From Chloroflexota bacterium (lineage in GTDB: Bacteria > Chloroflexota > Dehalococcoidia > Tepidiformales > Tepidiformaceae): a DNA stretch of 64,000 nucleotides. A model generated the notes under the pieces. The model did no database searches. It was not told the origin of the DNA and saw only the letters and a program-made list of their open reading frames with translations. Below are positions 51,672-59,990 of the stretch, one piece after another. Location: positions 124,001 to 188,000 of the forward strand of contig JAPPAK010000006.1 in NCBI GenBank assembly GCA_026705605.1, given 5' to 3'. A program made the translations under genes and the position numbers. Position 1 is the first letter of the stretch. Each line of letters starts with the position of its first letter.

Positions 51672-51923
51672 ATGGAAGGCCCGCTCGACCCCATGACCGG
51701 TCCCGACCGCTCCCAGGACGCGTTCGACTTCTCGCAGGGAACGCCCGGTCTGCCGGCGGACCTCGCACGGCAGCTGCGGGAAGCCGCCGAGAGCCTCACG
51801 GGCATGGGCGCGGAGCAGCGCCGCCACCTCACGATTGCCATGACCGCCGTCGGCGCGACCTGGATCGCGCCCGTGTTGGCGGCCCGTCGCCGCCGCAAAC
51901 GCCGCCGCCGCAAGCCGGCCTAG
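51672..51923 (+). CDS. Small protein with hydrophobic helix and Arg/Lys-rich tail
   Basis: 83 residues. The first part is polar (PLDPMTGPDRSQDAFDFSQ), then a coiled segment (LARQLREAAESL), then a weak hydrophobic helix (LTIAMTAVGATWIAPVLAA), and RRRRKRRRRKPA at the end. The helix plus basic tail suggests membrane attachment or nucleic-acid binding. It lies between otsB and udg and is unlikely to belong to trehalose metabolism. No family recognised. Confidence 0.6.
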   Translation: MEGPLDPMTGPDRSQDAFDFSQGTPGLPADLARQLREAAESLTGMGAEQRRHLTIAMTAVGATWIAPVLAARRRRKRRRRKPA

Positions 51924-51935
51924 GCGGACTCTCGC

Positions 51936-52610
51936 TTGAGCGCTGAAGCCCTCGAATCCCTGAACGGCGAGATCGCCGGCTGCCGCGCCTGTCCGCGGCT
52001 CGTCGAGTGGCGCGAGCAGGTCGCTCGCGAGAAGCGCGCGGCCTACCGCGACTGGACCTACTGGGGCCGGCCCGTACCCGGCTTCGGCGATCCCGACGCC
52101 GAGCTCTACGTCGTCGGTCTGGCTCCCGCCGCGCATGGCGGCAACCGGACCGGCCGCGTCTTCACCGGCGACCGTTCCGGCGACTGGGTGTACGGCGCGC
52201 TCCACCGCGCGGGCTACGCGAACCAGGGCACGAGCGTCAGCCTTGACGATGGCCTGGAGCTGTCCGGCGCCTACATCGGCGCGATCGTTCGCTGCGCGCC
52301 CCCTGACAACCGCCCCACCCGCGAGGAGCGCGCCGCCTGCATGCCCTACGCCCGGCGCGAGCTCGATCTGCTCGGCTCGGCGAGCGTCGTGGTGGCCCTC
52401 GGCGCCTACGCCCACGACGCGATCTGCGACCTCGTCGGGTTAAGTCCCCGGCCGAAGTTCGGGCACATGGCCGAGGCGGAACTGCCCGATGAACGCACCC
52501 TGCTCGACTCCTACCACCCCAGCCAGCGAAACACGTTCACGGGGAAGCTGACGCAGGAGATGTTCGACGCCGTCTTCGCCCGCGCCCGCGAAATCGCGGC
52601 CGGCGCCTAG
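51936..52610 (+). CDS. Uracil-DNA glycosylase, family 5 (UdgB-like)
   Basis: 224 residues from TTG. Removes uracil and related bases from DNA. AGCRACPRLVEWREQV gives two of the Fe-S cysteines; VRCAPPDNRPTREERAACMPY gives the others. FVGLAPAAHGGNRTGRVFTGDRSGDWVYGAL-type text (here VVGLAPAAHGGNRTGR then VFTGD) is the family 5 signature, with Ala where family 1 has Asp. YHPSQRNTFTGKLT near the end is the second active-site motif. The TTG is the only start in frame. Confidence 0.9.
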   Translation: MSAEALESLNGEIAGCRACPRLVEWREQVAREKRAAYRDWTYWGRPVPGFGDPDAELYVVGLAPAAHGGNRTGRVFTGDRSGDWVYGALHRAGYANQGTSVSLDDGLELSGAYIGAIVRCAPPDNRPTREERAACMPYARRELDLLGSASVVVALGAYAHDAICDLVGLSPRPKFGHMAEAELPDERTLLDSYHPSQRNTFTGKLTQEMFDAVFARAREIAAGA

Positions 52611-53317
52611 GCCCGCGCGAGGGCGACCCCCACCACCGCTGCCGTCTCAGTTCGCAAGGTGTTCGGCCCAAGGGAGGCGACGAGCGCGCCTGCTTCAATG
52701 GCGCTCGTGACCTCGTCGTCGGTGAAGCCGCCCTCCGGCCCGACGGCGATAGCGACCGACCCCTGCTCCGGAAGCTCCCGCGCTACGTCAGCCCAGGGAG
52801 TGCCGTCGCGGTTCGCGACAACCAGCGCCCCGTCACGGTCCGCCAGTGCCTTGCGAAACGGCACGACCGGTGCGAGAACGGGCAGGTAGAGGCGTCCGCA
52901 CTGCTCCGCCGCCTCGATCGCGATGCGCCCCCAGCGCTCCCGTCTGCTCTCCGAGAGTTCCTGCCCTCGCGCCGAGCGCTCCGTTGTGATGGGGCGGAAG
53001 ACATCGACGCCAGCCTCGACGCACTTCTCGATTGCCCACTCCATGCGGTTCGCCCGCACGTTCCCGCACCACACCTCGACCGATCGCGCGGGTCGCGATC
53101 CCCGCCGCGTGACGTCGCCGACGGTGGCAGTGACTCGCTCCCGCGAAACATCCTCGATCCGCGCGCGGTACTCGACCCCGTCGCCGGCGAAGACGAGGAA
53201 ATCGTCGCCCTTCCGCAGCCGCCGCGAGCCCGACAGGTGCCGGGCCCGGGCGCCCGCAAGCTCGAGCGCCCCCGGCCCCACGCCTTCCGGCACACAGACC
53301 CGTGGCAGGGCCTCCAT
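52607..53317 (-). CDS. rsmE: 16S rRNA (uracil-1498-N3)-methyltransferase
   Basis: 236 residues. SPOUT-type methyltransferase acting on 16S rRNA. The N-terminal PUA-like part (ELAGARARHLSGSRRLRKGDDFLVFAGDG) is followed by the knot with EKCVEAGVDVFRPITTERS, AIEAAEQCGR, and VAIAVGPEGGFTDDEV, the SAM site, then LGPNTLRTETAAVVGVAL. All match RsmE. It lies directly after prmA in the common dnaJ-prmA-rsmE order and overlaps the convergent glycosylase gene by 4 bases. Confidence 0.94.
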   Translation of the reverse strand: MEALPRVCVPEGVGPGALELAGARARHLSGSRRLRKGDDFLVFAGDGVEYRARIEDVSRERVTATVGDVTRRGSRPARSVEVWCGNVRANRMEWAIEKCVEAGVDVFRPITTERSARGQELSESRRERWGRIAIEAAEQCGRLYLPVLAPVVPFRKALADRDGALVVANRDGTPWADVARELPEQGSVAIAVGPEGGFTDDEVTSAIEAGALVASLGPNTLRTETAAVVGVALARA

Positions 53318-53320
53318 CCG

Positions 53321-54208
53321 TCAGTCCCGCGCCAGTTCCAGGAGCGCCCAGTCGCGCTCCTCGCGTTCGCCCGCGAGAGTCAGGCCGTGCTCGGCGAAGG
53401 CGGCCAGCACGTTGTCCCGGTCCGTCGTCAGGAAGCCGCTCGCGATGAGCTTCCCCGTGGGTTGGAGCGCTCCCGCAAGCGTCTCCGCCAGCTCGATGTC
53501 GGCCCGTGCGCTCACGTTCGCGACCGCCAGGTCGGCAGGGGGAATGCCTTCAAGGGGGAAGCCGCCGTGAATGGTCACCTGGTCGCCGGCGTCGTTCGCC
53601 TCGCAGTTCGCCCGCGCCACGTCCGCTGCGATCGGGTCGATCTCGAACGCGTCTACCCGGCTCGCGCCGAGCTTCACCGCCGCGATCGACAGGATCCCCG
53701 AGCCCGCTCCGACGTCCAGGACGTGCGTGCCCGGCCGCACGCACTCGTCGAGCGCCGCCAGGCAGAGCCGGGTCGTCTCGTGGTGGCCGGTGCCGAACGC
53801 CTGGCCGGGATCGAGCCGCACGATGAGCTGCCCCGGCGCGGCCTCGTAGTCGACCCACGAGGGCACGATGGCGATGCGCCCTGCCTCCACCGGGCCGAAG
53901 AACTCGCGCCAGCTCACCGCCCAGTCCTGCTCGTACAGCGGCCGCGCCGTCAGCTCGACCTCCGGAAACTCCGCGAGCTCCTCGCGCAGACGCTGCGTCA
54001 GGACGGCGCCCAGCTCGCTTGCCGGCAGATAGACGCGCAGGGCGACCGGCTCGCCGCCACGAACGGCGTAACCCTCCTCGGGGCCGAGCACGTCCACCGG
54101 CTCCTCAAGGGAGAGCCCGCCCGGCGCCGCCTCGCGCATGACCGCCGAGACGGCCTCGACGAGCGCCGGCGGCGTCTCCGCCGTGATCTCGTACCAGAGC
54201 CCGGTCAT
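53321..54208 (-). CDS. prmA: Ribosomal protein L11 methyltransferase
   Basis: 295 residues. Methylates lysines of ribosomal protein L11. N-terminal recognition domain (MTGLWYEITAETPPALVEAVS), then DPGQAFGTGHHETTRLCL, LDVGAGSGILSIAAVKLGAS and VDAFEIDPIAADVARANCEAN of the SAM fold. GTGHHETT is the family hallmark. The NPP-like motif reads VANVSARADIEL, as in other PrmA variants. Next to dnaJ and rsmE. Confidence 0.93.
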   Translation of the reverse strand: MTGLWYEITAETPPALVEAVSAVMREAAPGGLSLEEPVDVLGPEEGYAVRGGEPVALRVYLPASELGAVLTQRLREELAEFPEVELTARPLYEQDWAVSWREFFGPVEAGRIAIVPSWVDYEAAPGQLIVRLDPGQAFGTGHHETTRLCLAALDECVRPGTHVLDVGAGSGILSIAAVKLGASRVDAFEIDPIAADVARANCEANDAGDQVTIHGGFPLEGIPPADLAVANVSARADIELAETLAGALQPTGKLIASGFLTTDRDNVLAAFAEHGLTLAGEREERDWALLELARD

Positions 54209-54229
54209 GCGGGCGTGCTCGCGGCGGTG

Positions 54230-55360
54230 CTAGCCGGCCACGGCGTCGCGCAGCCGCTCCAGGAAGCTCTTGTGGCGGCTCGGCAGCGAAGGGGTGCCCA
54301 GCGTGTCGGCGAGTTGCTCGAGCAGGGCCTGCTGCTCCTCCGTGAGCGACTCCGGCACGACGACCGTCGCGCGCACGATCATGTCGCCCCGGCGGTTGCT
54401 GTTCAGGCGCGGAACGCCCTGCCCGCGCACCACGAACTCGTCGCCGCTCTGTGTCCCCGGGGGCACGTCGAAGTCCATGTCGCCTTCGAGCGTCGGCACG
54501 GTGAGGCTCGTGCCCAGCGCCGCCTGGGCCATGTTCAGGGGCAGGTCGTACAGGATGTGATTGTCGATGCGCTCGAAGAGCTCGTGCGGCTCCACGTCGA
54601 GCAGCACGTACAGGTTCCCCGGCTGGCCGCCTCGGTCGCCCACCTCGCCCTCGCCTGTCAGCCGCACCTGCTGGCCGTCGTCGACACCCGCCGGGATCTT
54701 CACGCTGATTTCCCGCGCCCGCCGTACGCTCCCACCGCCCCGGCAGTCTTCGCAGGGGTTCGTGATGACACGGCCGTCGCCCCGGCACGGCCCGCAGGTG
54801 GACACGTTCACGAACTGCCCGAACACGCTCTGCTGCGCCCGCCGGATCTCGCCCGAGCCGTTGCACTTGCGGCACACGTCGGGCGAGCTGCCTGGCGCCG
54901 CGCCCGAGCCGCTGCACGGCTCGCAGTGCTCCAGTCGCGTGTACTCCAGTTCCTTCTCGGTGCCGAACGCCGCCTCCTCGAAGGTCAGCCTGATGCGGGC
55001 GCGGAGGTCGGCGCCACGGGCCGGACCCCGGCGGCGCCCGCCCCGCCCCGCGCCGCTGAAGAACGCGTCGAAGATGTCGCCGAAGCCATCGAACGTCGAG
55101 AACCCGTCGAACCCCGCCGGCCCGCCCGCCCCGTCCACGCCGGCGTGGCCGAAACGGTCGTAGGCGCTGCGCTTGTCGGTGTCGGAAAGCACCTCGTAGG
55201 CGCGGTTGATCTCCTTGAAACGCTCGGGCGCGTCGGCGCTCGAATTGCGGTCCGGGTGGTACTCCATGGCCAGCTTCCGGTAGGCCCGCTTGATGTCGTC
55301 CGCGGACGCATTCCGGGCGATCCCGAGCACCTCGTACAGGTCGCGCTGAGCCGGAGGCAT
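54230..55360 (-). CDS. dnaJ: Chaperone DnaJ
   Basis: 376 residues. Hsp40 co-chaperone that loads clients on DnaK. J domain at residues 1-70 with YHPDRNSS (HPD). A Gly/Phe-rich stretch (GFDGFSTFDGFGDIF) follows. Four zinc-finger repeats are visible: CEPCSGSG, CRKCNGSG, CGPCRGDG and CEDCRGGG. The C-terminal peptide domain begins around residue 215. All parts are present at normal length. dnaK and grpE are not in the window. Confidence 0.96.
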   Translation of the reverse strand: MPPAQRDLYEVLGIARNASADDIKRAYRKLAMEYHPDRNSSADAPERFKEINRAYEVLSDTDKRSAYDRFGHAGVDGAGGPAGFDGFSTFDGFGDIFDAFFSGAGRGGRRRGPARGADLRARIRLTFEEAAFGTEKELEYTRLEHCEPCSGSGAAPGSSPDVCRKCNGSGEIRRAQQSVFGQFVNVSTCGPCRGDGRVITNPCEDCRGGGSVRRAREISVKIPAGVDDGQQVRLTGEGEVGDRGGQPGNLYVLLDVEPHELFERIDNHILYDLPLNMAQAALGTSLTVPTLEGDMDFDVPPGTQSGDEFVVRGQGVPRLNSNRRGDMIVRATVVVPESLTEEQQALLEQLADTLGTPSLPSRHKSFLERLRDAVAG

Positions 55361-55501
55361 AGGTAAGGCAGTGTAGCACCGGCCCCGTGTAGGAGAGCGT
55401 CGGGACGCTACCGGCAGCGGTTAGGTGAGGTCATAGAAAAGGCGTGAGTCAGACGTTGCAGGGGAACAGTGTGCGATACGATGCGCGACGGAGGCGTAGC
55501 G

Positions 55502-55699
55502 GTGGCACTTGACACGCTTGGGGATGCGCGAAGGCTTCGCGAGGACGGTGTCGACGAGCGTATGGCTTCCTTCGAACGCCGGTTGGATGCCCGCTTCGAC
55601 GCGCTCCGGGCCGAGATGTACCGCGCCCTCGCGATCCAGGGTGGCGTCATCCTTGGTGGGGTCGGCGTCATATTGGCACTGGCGGAAGCCCTCAACTAG
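55502..55699 (+). CDS. Small coiled-coil tail-anchored protein
   Basis: 65 residues from the GTG placed seven bases after GGAGG; an earlier ATG at 55481 and GTG at 55469 lack such a site. MASFERRLDARFDALRAEMY forms a coil, followed by RALAIQGGVILGGVGVILAL. It is clearly related to the coiled-coil pair at 40980-41443 (R-A-(D/E)-MYRA then a terminal helix). Confidence 0.6.
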   Translation: MALDTLGDARRLREDGVDERMASFERRLDARFDALRAEMYRALAIQGGVILGGVGVILALAEALN

Positions 55700-55737
55700 C
55701 GGCTCGCCGGCGGACCCTTTCTCCTACACTGCTGGGA

Positions 55738-56454
55738 GTGCCCCACCCGCCTCGCCCGGATAGCGACTGGCTCGAGCTGCACCTCAGCGCCCTGTTCGTC
55801 CACGACGAGCGCGGCCGCATCGTGACCCGCAACGCCCTCGATCGCGGCCCCGCCCCTCGCTTCTTCCTCGGCCGCACACCCGACGGCAACCGCTGGCGTT
55901 TCCGTGACGACCTCCCCGATGACTTCGTCTCGCGCCTGGAGGCCCTGTGCAGAGAGGAGCCGCCGGCCACTGACCTCCGTGCCCCGCCTCGCCACGGGGA
56001 GCGCTACCGCGAACTGCTGGCTGCCGATGCGCCTGTCGCGGAAACGTGGTCCGGCCCCGCCTACCGCTTCCCCGCGGCCCTTCCGCCCACCACTCCCGAC
56101 GTCGTCCGCCTCACGGCCGGGAACGCCCACCTGCTTCGTGGCGGCGACCTCGAGCCCTGGCTCGAGGACATCGGACGGAGCGAACCGCTGGTCGCGATCG
56201 TGCAGGAGGACCGCGCCGTCTCGGTCTGCGGCAGCGTGCGCATCACGCCCGAGGCCCACGAAGCCGGCGTCGAAACCAGTGCCAACGCCCGAGGACGCGG
56301 CTTCGCCGTTGCCGTCGTCGCGGCCTGGGCTCGTGCCGTCCGCGAACTCGGCGCCGAACCCCTCTACAGCACCTCCTGGGACAACGCCACCTCCCAGGCC
56401 GTTGCCCGCAAGCTCGGCCTCATCCCCTACGCCTCCGACTACTGGCTCGCCTGA
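55738..56454 (+). CDS. GNAT-family acetyltransferase
   Basis: 238 residues from GTG. The N-terminal half (FVHDERGRIVTRN, RFFLGRTPDGNRWRFRDDLP) is an extra domain; the C-terminal half has VSVCGSVRITPEAHEAGVETSANARGRGFAVAVVAAWA, the acetyl-CoA pyrophosphate loop region (RGRGFA for R-x-x-G-x-G/A), and YSTSWDNATSQAVARKLGL, the usual helix ahead of the last strand. Substrate not predictable. Small genes lie on both sides. Confidence 0.78.
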   Translation: MPHPPRPDSDWLELHLSALFVHDERGRIVTRNALDRGPAPRFFLGRTPDGNRWRFRDDLPDDFVSRLEALCREEPPATDLRAPPRHGERYRELLAADAPVAETWSGPAYRFPAALPPTTPDVVRLTAGNAHLLRGGDLEPWLEDIGRSEPLVAIVQEDRAVSVCGSVRITPEAHEAGVETSANARGRGFAVAVVAAWARAVRELGAEPLYSTSWDNATSQAVARKLGLIPYASDYWLA

Positions 56455-56460
56455 GCGTGA

Positions 56461-56503
56461 CGCCCACCACCAGCCACCAGCCACTAACCACCAGCCACCA
56501 GGG
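56461..56503. repeat. Dispersed CCACCAGCCACC-type repeat, copy 5
   Basis: Tandem CCACCAGCCACCAGCCAC words followed by ACTAACCACC, the complement of the TGGTTAGTGG seen at 42240-42265. It sits in the gap between the GNAT gene and the DinB-like gene. Here only one arm of the possible hairpin is present. Confidence 0.45.
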
Positions 56504-56527
56504 GCGGCGCTCTCCTACAATTCCCCC

Positions 56528-57007
56528 GTGCCTCGCATCCCCGACGCCCACGCCGATGTCTTCGACCGCTTCGCTCGCGGTCCCGCGCTTGTGCGCGAGG
56601 CGCTCGCCGGGACTGGTCCCGCCACCCTCAACCGCCGCCCTCCGGGCGAGGACTGGTCGATGCGAGACGTTGTCATCCACCTTGCCGACGCTGAGCTGAT
56701 GGCGGCTATCCGTCTTCGGCTCGTCCTTGCAGGCGATGAGCCTGAACTCCCCATCTACGACGCGGACATCTGGAAGCGGAAGCTCCTCTACATCTTCCGC
56801 GACCCCGAGGCCGCGTTGAGCGCCTTCCAGCAAGTCCGCTACGGCGCCGCCGAGCTCCTGCGCGAGTGCGCCCCCGACGCCTGGGAGCGCACCGGCAACC
56901 ATCCCGATCTCGGGATGGTCACCGTCGCCGATCTGGTGGCGCGCGGCGCCGACCACGTCGACGAGCACATCGCCCAGCTACGCGCGTTACGGGAGGCATC
57001 GGCATGA
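56528..57007 (+). CDS. DinB-like four-helix bundle protein
   Basis: 159 residues from GTG. The DinB/YfiT pattern is seen in WSMRDVVIHLADAELMAAIRLRLVLAG with the first metal His, and GADHVDEHIAQLRALRE with the later His pair. These proteins are thought to be thiol-linked or metal-binding transferases; the substrate is unknown. The next gene starts inside its stop codon. Confidence 0.8.
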   Translation: MPRIPDAHADVFDRFARGPALVREALAGTGPATLNRRPPGEDWSMRDVVIHLADAELMAAIRLRLVLAGDEPELPIYDADIWKRKLLYIFRDPEAALSAFQQVRYGAAELLRECAPDAWERTGNHPDLGMVTVADLVARGADHVDEHIAQLRALREASA

Positions 57008-57135
57008 GGAGTAGTCGGAAGCCGCTGGATGGCCGCGACTACCTGAGGGCGAAACTACGGCGTGCGGAACTGACAGTCGTCGGGGCGATGGTCGCCGTCG
57101 CGGGAATCGCGATCGCAGTCGCGGAGTTTCTCTAG
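57004..57135 (+). CDS. 43-residue membrane peptide
   Basis: RKPLDGRDYLRAKLRRAEL, a basic part, precedes one helix, VVGAMVAVAGIAIAVAEFL. ATG overlaps the DinB-like stop (ATGA). The layout echoes the small tail-anchored proteins elsewhere in the window, though sequence similarity is slight. Probably real because of the overlap and the clean hydrophobic helix. Confidence 0.5.
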   Translation: MRSSRKPLDGRDYLRAKLRRAELTVVGAMVAVAGIAIAVAEFL

Positions 57136-57142
57136 AGAAGAA

Positions 57143-58834
57143 CTAGCCCCAGACCTCGTCGATAAGCGCGTCCTCGATGTCGAAGGTCGAGGGACCGTCG
57201 GGCATGGGCAGGGGTTCGTCCCGGAGCCACTGGGGCAGGCGGTCGTCCTCGCGGTCGAAGCCGGCGCGGCGGTTGAACTCGCGCTCCGTCTCGATCGCCT
57301 CGCGCGAGAGCGTCAGCAACTCGTCCTCGGAGAGCGGCTCGCCGAAGCGCTCGCTGATGAACGCCGCCATGTCGCCCGGAAGCGCGTTCGTGAACTGGCA
57401 CACCCCCACCGAGTCGACCGCCATCATGGTGAGCTGCTCCTGGCGGCTCTGCTTTACGAGCGTGTCCGGCGTCGCGCCCCGCGCCGTCACCATCCCGGCC
57501 GTGTGGTCCGCGCCCTGGGGACTGCTGCTGTAGGTGATGCCCATGCCCTTCAGTGTGCGCGGCTCCCAGGCCGGGAGCCCCTGGCCCTTCACGACCGGGA
57601 CGCGGTCGATGCCGTAGGTCGCAGCCACGTGCGCAGTGCCGCCCCCGATGATGCGTCCCAACGGCGTGCCCCCGCGGACGTCCTCGTCCAGGAGCCGCTT
57701 CGTCCCCTCCCAGTCGCCCCACGCCAGCACCCCCGCCTCCATCGCCACCCCGATCGCGTTCCCTACCTCGATCGTGTCCAGTCCAATGTCGTCGCAGAGC
57801 CGGTCCAGCTCGGCGACCGCGTCGGCGGGGCCGATCTCCAGGTTCGATCCGAGCAGCGCGATCGTCTCGAACTCGAGCGCCGTGGTTACGTGCTCGCCGT
57901 GCTCGTCGTTGTAGAGGATGGCGCACTTGATGATGCAGCCCGCCATACAGGGCAACATCTTGCCGCCGCGCTCCTTGCCCAACTCCTCGATCACCTGGCC
58001 GCTGATGGAATCCGCGTGCTCCCAGCTGCCCTCGCGGTGGTTGCGGGTCGGCATCGAGAGCACGTTGTCGCGGTTCACGAACTTGATGACGCCTGCCGTG
58101 CCGTAGCGGCTCGTGTTATGGACGCGCGGGTCGTCCAGCACCATCTTGCTGAACTTCACCACCTCGCCCTTGAACTCCTTCGCGTTCTCCCCGGGAACCG
58201 TGCGAACGCCCTCGGCGTCGTCCACGACGATCGCCTTCAGGCCCTTCGCGCCCATCACCGCCCCCGGACCGCCCCGCGCCGCATGACGCGTCGGGCGACC
58301 TTCCGGGTCGGTCACCGCCACCGAGGCGGAGGACATGCGGTGCTCGCCCGCCGGCCCGATGGTCGCGGCCGCGCGCGTCCGCAGCGCCTCGCCCACCAGC
58401 TCGCGGTGAAGGTCGTAGTTGCTGCGCCCCGCGAGGTCGTCCGCCCCCGAGAGCCGCGCGCCCTTGCCGTCGATGTCGAGGCGCTTCCAGCCGTCCGGGG
58501 AAGCGCCCGAGACGACGATTGCCTTGATCCCGAGGCGCGCCAGCCGGTGCCCCAGTTGCCCGCCCACGTTCGCTTCCTTCGTGCCACCCGTGAGCGGGCT
58601 CTTGAAGCCGAAGCTCGTGCGGCCGCTCGTGGTGACCGCCGTGCCCGCCAGCAGCCCCGGCGCGATGAACAGCTTTGCCGCCTCGCTCAGGGGGTGGATG
58701 CGGGCGTCCGTCTCCTCCAGCAGCATTCGCGAGGTGAGGGCGCGACCGCCGAGGAGCGCGTACGCCTCGGGCGCGCGCGCTTCGCTCACGTCGCCCGTGG
58801 TCATGTCCACGCGGATGATGCGGTCGATCGCCAT
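57143..58834 (-). CDS. Aldehyde:ferredoxin oxidoreductase family protein
   Basis: 563 residues from ATG. Tungsten- or molybdenum-pterin enzyme family that oxidises aldehydes to acids with ferredoxin. PLSEAAKLFIAPGLLAGTAVTTSGRTSFGFKSPLTGG and ARGGPGAVMGAKGLKAIVV match domain 1. The Fe-S cysteines are CMAGCIIKC (C-x3-C-x3-C) and, near the end, VGVCQF; the first spacing differs from the classical C-x2-C-x3-C. DxxGLD(T/V)-like DDIGLDTIEVGNAIGVAMEAG is present. Electron partner genes are not adjacent, which fits soluble ferredoxin use. Confidence 0.88.
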   Translation of the reverse strand: MAIDRIIRVDMTTGDVSEARAPEAYALLGGRALTSRMLLEETDARIHPLSEAAKLFIAPGLLAGTAVTTSGRTSFGFKSPLTGGTKEANVGGQLGHRLARLGIKAIVVSGASPDGWKRLDIDGKGARLSGADDLAGRSNYDLHRELVGEALRTRAAATIGPAGEHRMSSASVAVTDPEGRPTRHAARGGPGAVMGAKGLKAIVVDDAEGVRTVPGENAKEFKGEVVKFSKMVLDDPRVHNTSRYGTAGVIKFVNRDNVLSMPTRNHREGSWEHADSISGQVIEELGKERGGKMLPCMAGCIIKCAILYNDEHGEHVTTALEFETIALLGSNLEIGPADAVAELDRLCDDIGLDTIEVGNAIGVAMEAGVLAWGDWEGTKRLLDEDVRGGTPLGRIIGGGTAHVAATYGIDRVPVVKGQGLPAWEPRTLKGMGITYSSSPQGADHTAGMVTARGATPDTLVKQSRQEQLTMMAVDSVGVCQFTNALPGDMAAFISERFGEPLSEDELLTLSREAIETEREFNRRAGFDREDDRLPQWLRDEPLPMPDGPSTFDIEDALIDEVWG

Positions 58835-58927
58835 TCCGATGCCTGCTCCCGGGCCGTTTAGGTTTGGGGAATCGTTATCGTACAGTAGCGCCCGCTGAAG
58901 GCGAGCGGCGGGAGCCGCCACCTCGAT

Positions 58928-58997
58928 GTGTTACAGAAACGGCGTTTTTCGAACAGATCCGCCGCGACGTGTTACAGAAATCGGATTTCCGTAACAC
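58928..58997 (-). promoter_or_regulatory. Paired operator-like site between the rhomboid and AOR genes
   Basis: GTGTTACAGAAAT (58969-58981) and ATTTCCGTAACAC (58985-58997) form a 13-base inverted repeat with one mismatch and a 3-base centre. A direct copy of GTGTTACAGAAA occurs at 58928-58939, followed by a weaker dyad. Both fall in the 172-base gap between two minus-strand genes and ahead of the AOR start. A dimeric regulator is likely; a terminator for the rhomboid gene is the alternative. Confidence 0.5.
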
Positions 58998-59006
58998 ATG
59001 ACCTGC

Positions 59007-59888
59007 CTAGAAGAGCGGGTCCAACCACCTCGGCGCGACCACCGCCAGCGTCAGCCAGACCGTTCCTGCCCCCAGTGCCGCCACCACGAGCTCCGGCAGC
59101 ATCCGCAGTGGCGCCGCGGCCGCCGCCGTCCGCGCGTAGGCGGGCCACCGGCGGAAGCCCCACAGCACCCCTGCCGCCAGCGCGCCCAGCAGCAGACCAC
59201 CGATGTGCCCGCCCAGCGAGATGCCGGGAATCGTCAGCGAGATGACGATGTTGATCAGGAGGAAGCCGAGGACGCCCGAGTCCTGCCGGTTGAAGCGCGA
59301 CGCCCGCTCCGCCACCACCACGACCCCACCCAGCCCGAACACCGCCCCCGAGGCCCCCGCCGTGAACGCGTTCGGGTCGAGCACCAGCGCTCCCAGCGAG
59401 CCGCCCAGCATCGAGACGGCGTAGAGGAGCAGCAGGCGCGCCCCGCCGATACCGGGCTCCAGCATCCGCCCCAGCCACCACAGCACCAGCATGTTCATGC
59501 CTAGGTGCAGCAACCCGTAGTGCAGGAAGCCCGAGGTCACCAGCCGCCAGTACTCGCCGCTGTCGACCAGCCGCCCCTGCAGGGCGTAGTCGAAGTGCAC
59601 CGAGGTGACCTGGCCGCCCCAGAGCGACACGTCGCCCGTCGCGGCGGCCACGACGAACCAGACGAGCACGTTGACCCCGATGAGCGCCGTGGTCACAACC
59701 GGGCGCTGCCGGGCGGCGAGCGAGAATTGCCGCGTCCGCCGCATCCCCGCCCGCACGCAGTCGGGACACTGGAACCCGACCGCCGCCGAGACCATGCACT
59801 CGGTGCAGATCGGCCGCTCGCAGCGCTGGCAGCGGACCGCCGCCGAGCGCCGTTCGTGCCGGTAGCAGGGGGCCGTACGGGTGGTCAC
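59007..59888 (-). CDS. Rhomboid-family intramembrane serine protease with N-terminal zinc finger
   Basis: 293 residues from GTG. CYRHERRSAAVRCQRCERPI then CTECMVSAAVGFQCPDC is a B-box-like zinc ribbon at residues 7-45. Six or seven membrane helices follow. The rhomboid motifs are LGMNMLVLWWLGRMLE, GASGAVFGLGG with the catalytic Ser, and GGHIGGLLLG with the catalytic His. It cuts membrane proteins within the bilayer. The zinc finger plus rhomboid layout is frequent in Actinobacteria and Chloroflexota. It diverges from the kinase-like gene to its right. Confidence 0.9.
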   Translation of the reverse strand: MTTRTAPCYRHERRSAAVRCQRCERPICTECMVSAAVGFQCPDCVRAGMRRTRQFSLAARQRPVVTTALIGVNVLVWFVVAAATGDVSLWGGQVTSVHFDYALQGRLVDSGEYWRLVTSGFLHYGLLHLGMNMLVLWWLGRMLEPGIGGARLLLLYAVSMLGGSLGALVLDPNAFTAGASGAVFGLGGVVVVAERASRFNRQDSGVLGFLLINIVISLTIPGISLGGHIGGLLLGALAAGVLWGFRRWPAYARTAAAAAPLRMLPELVVAALGAGTVWLTLAVVAPRWLDPLF

Positions 59889-59990
59889 CCCCTGAGTATA
59901 GGGAGGCCGCCCGCCCTTCTTGGAGTGGAGCGTGTCTTCCCCGTACCCTCCGTGGCGACCGGCGGCAGTCGCCGGCGGAAGGACGCGTCG

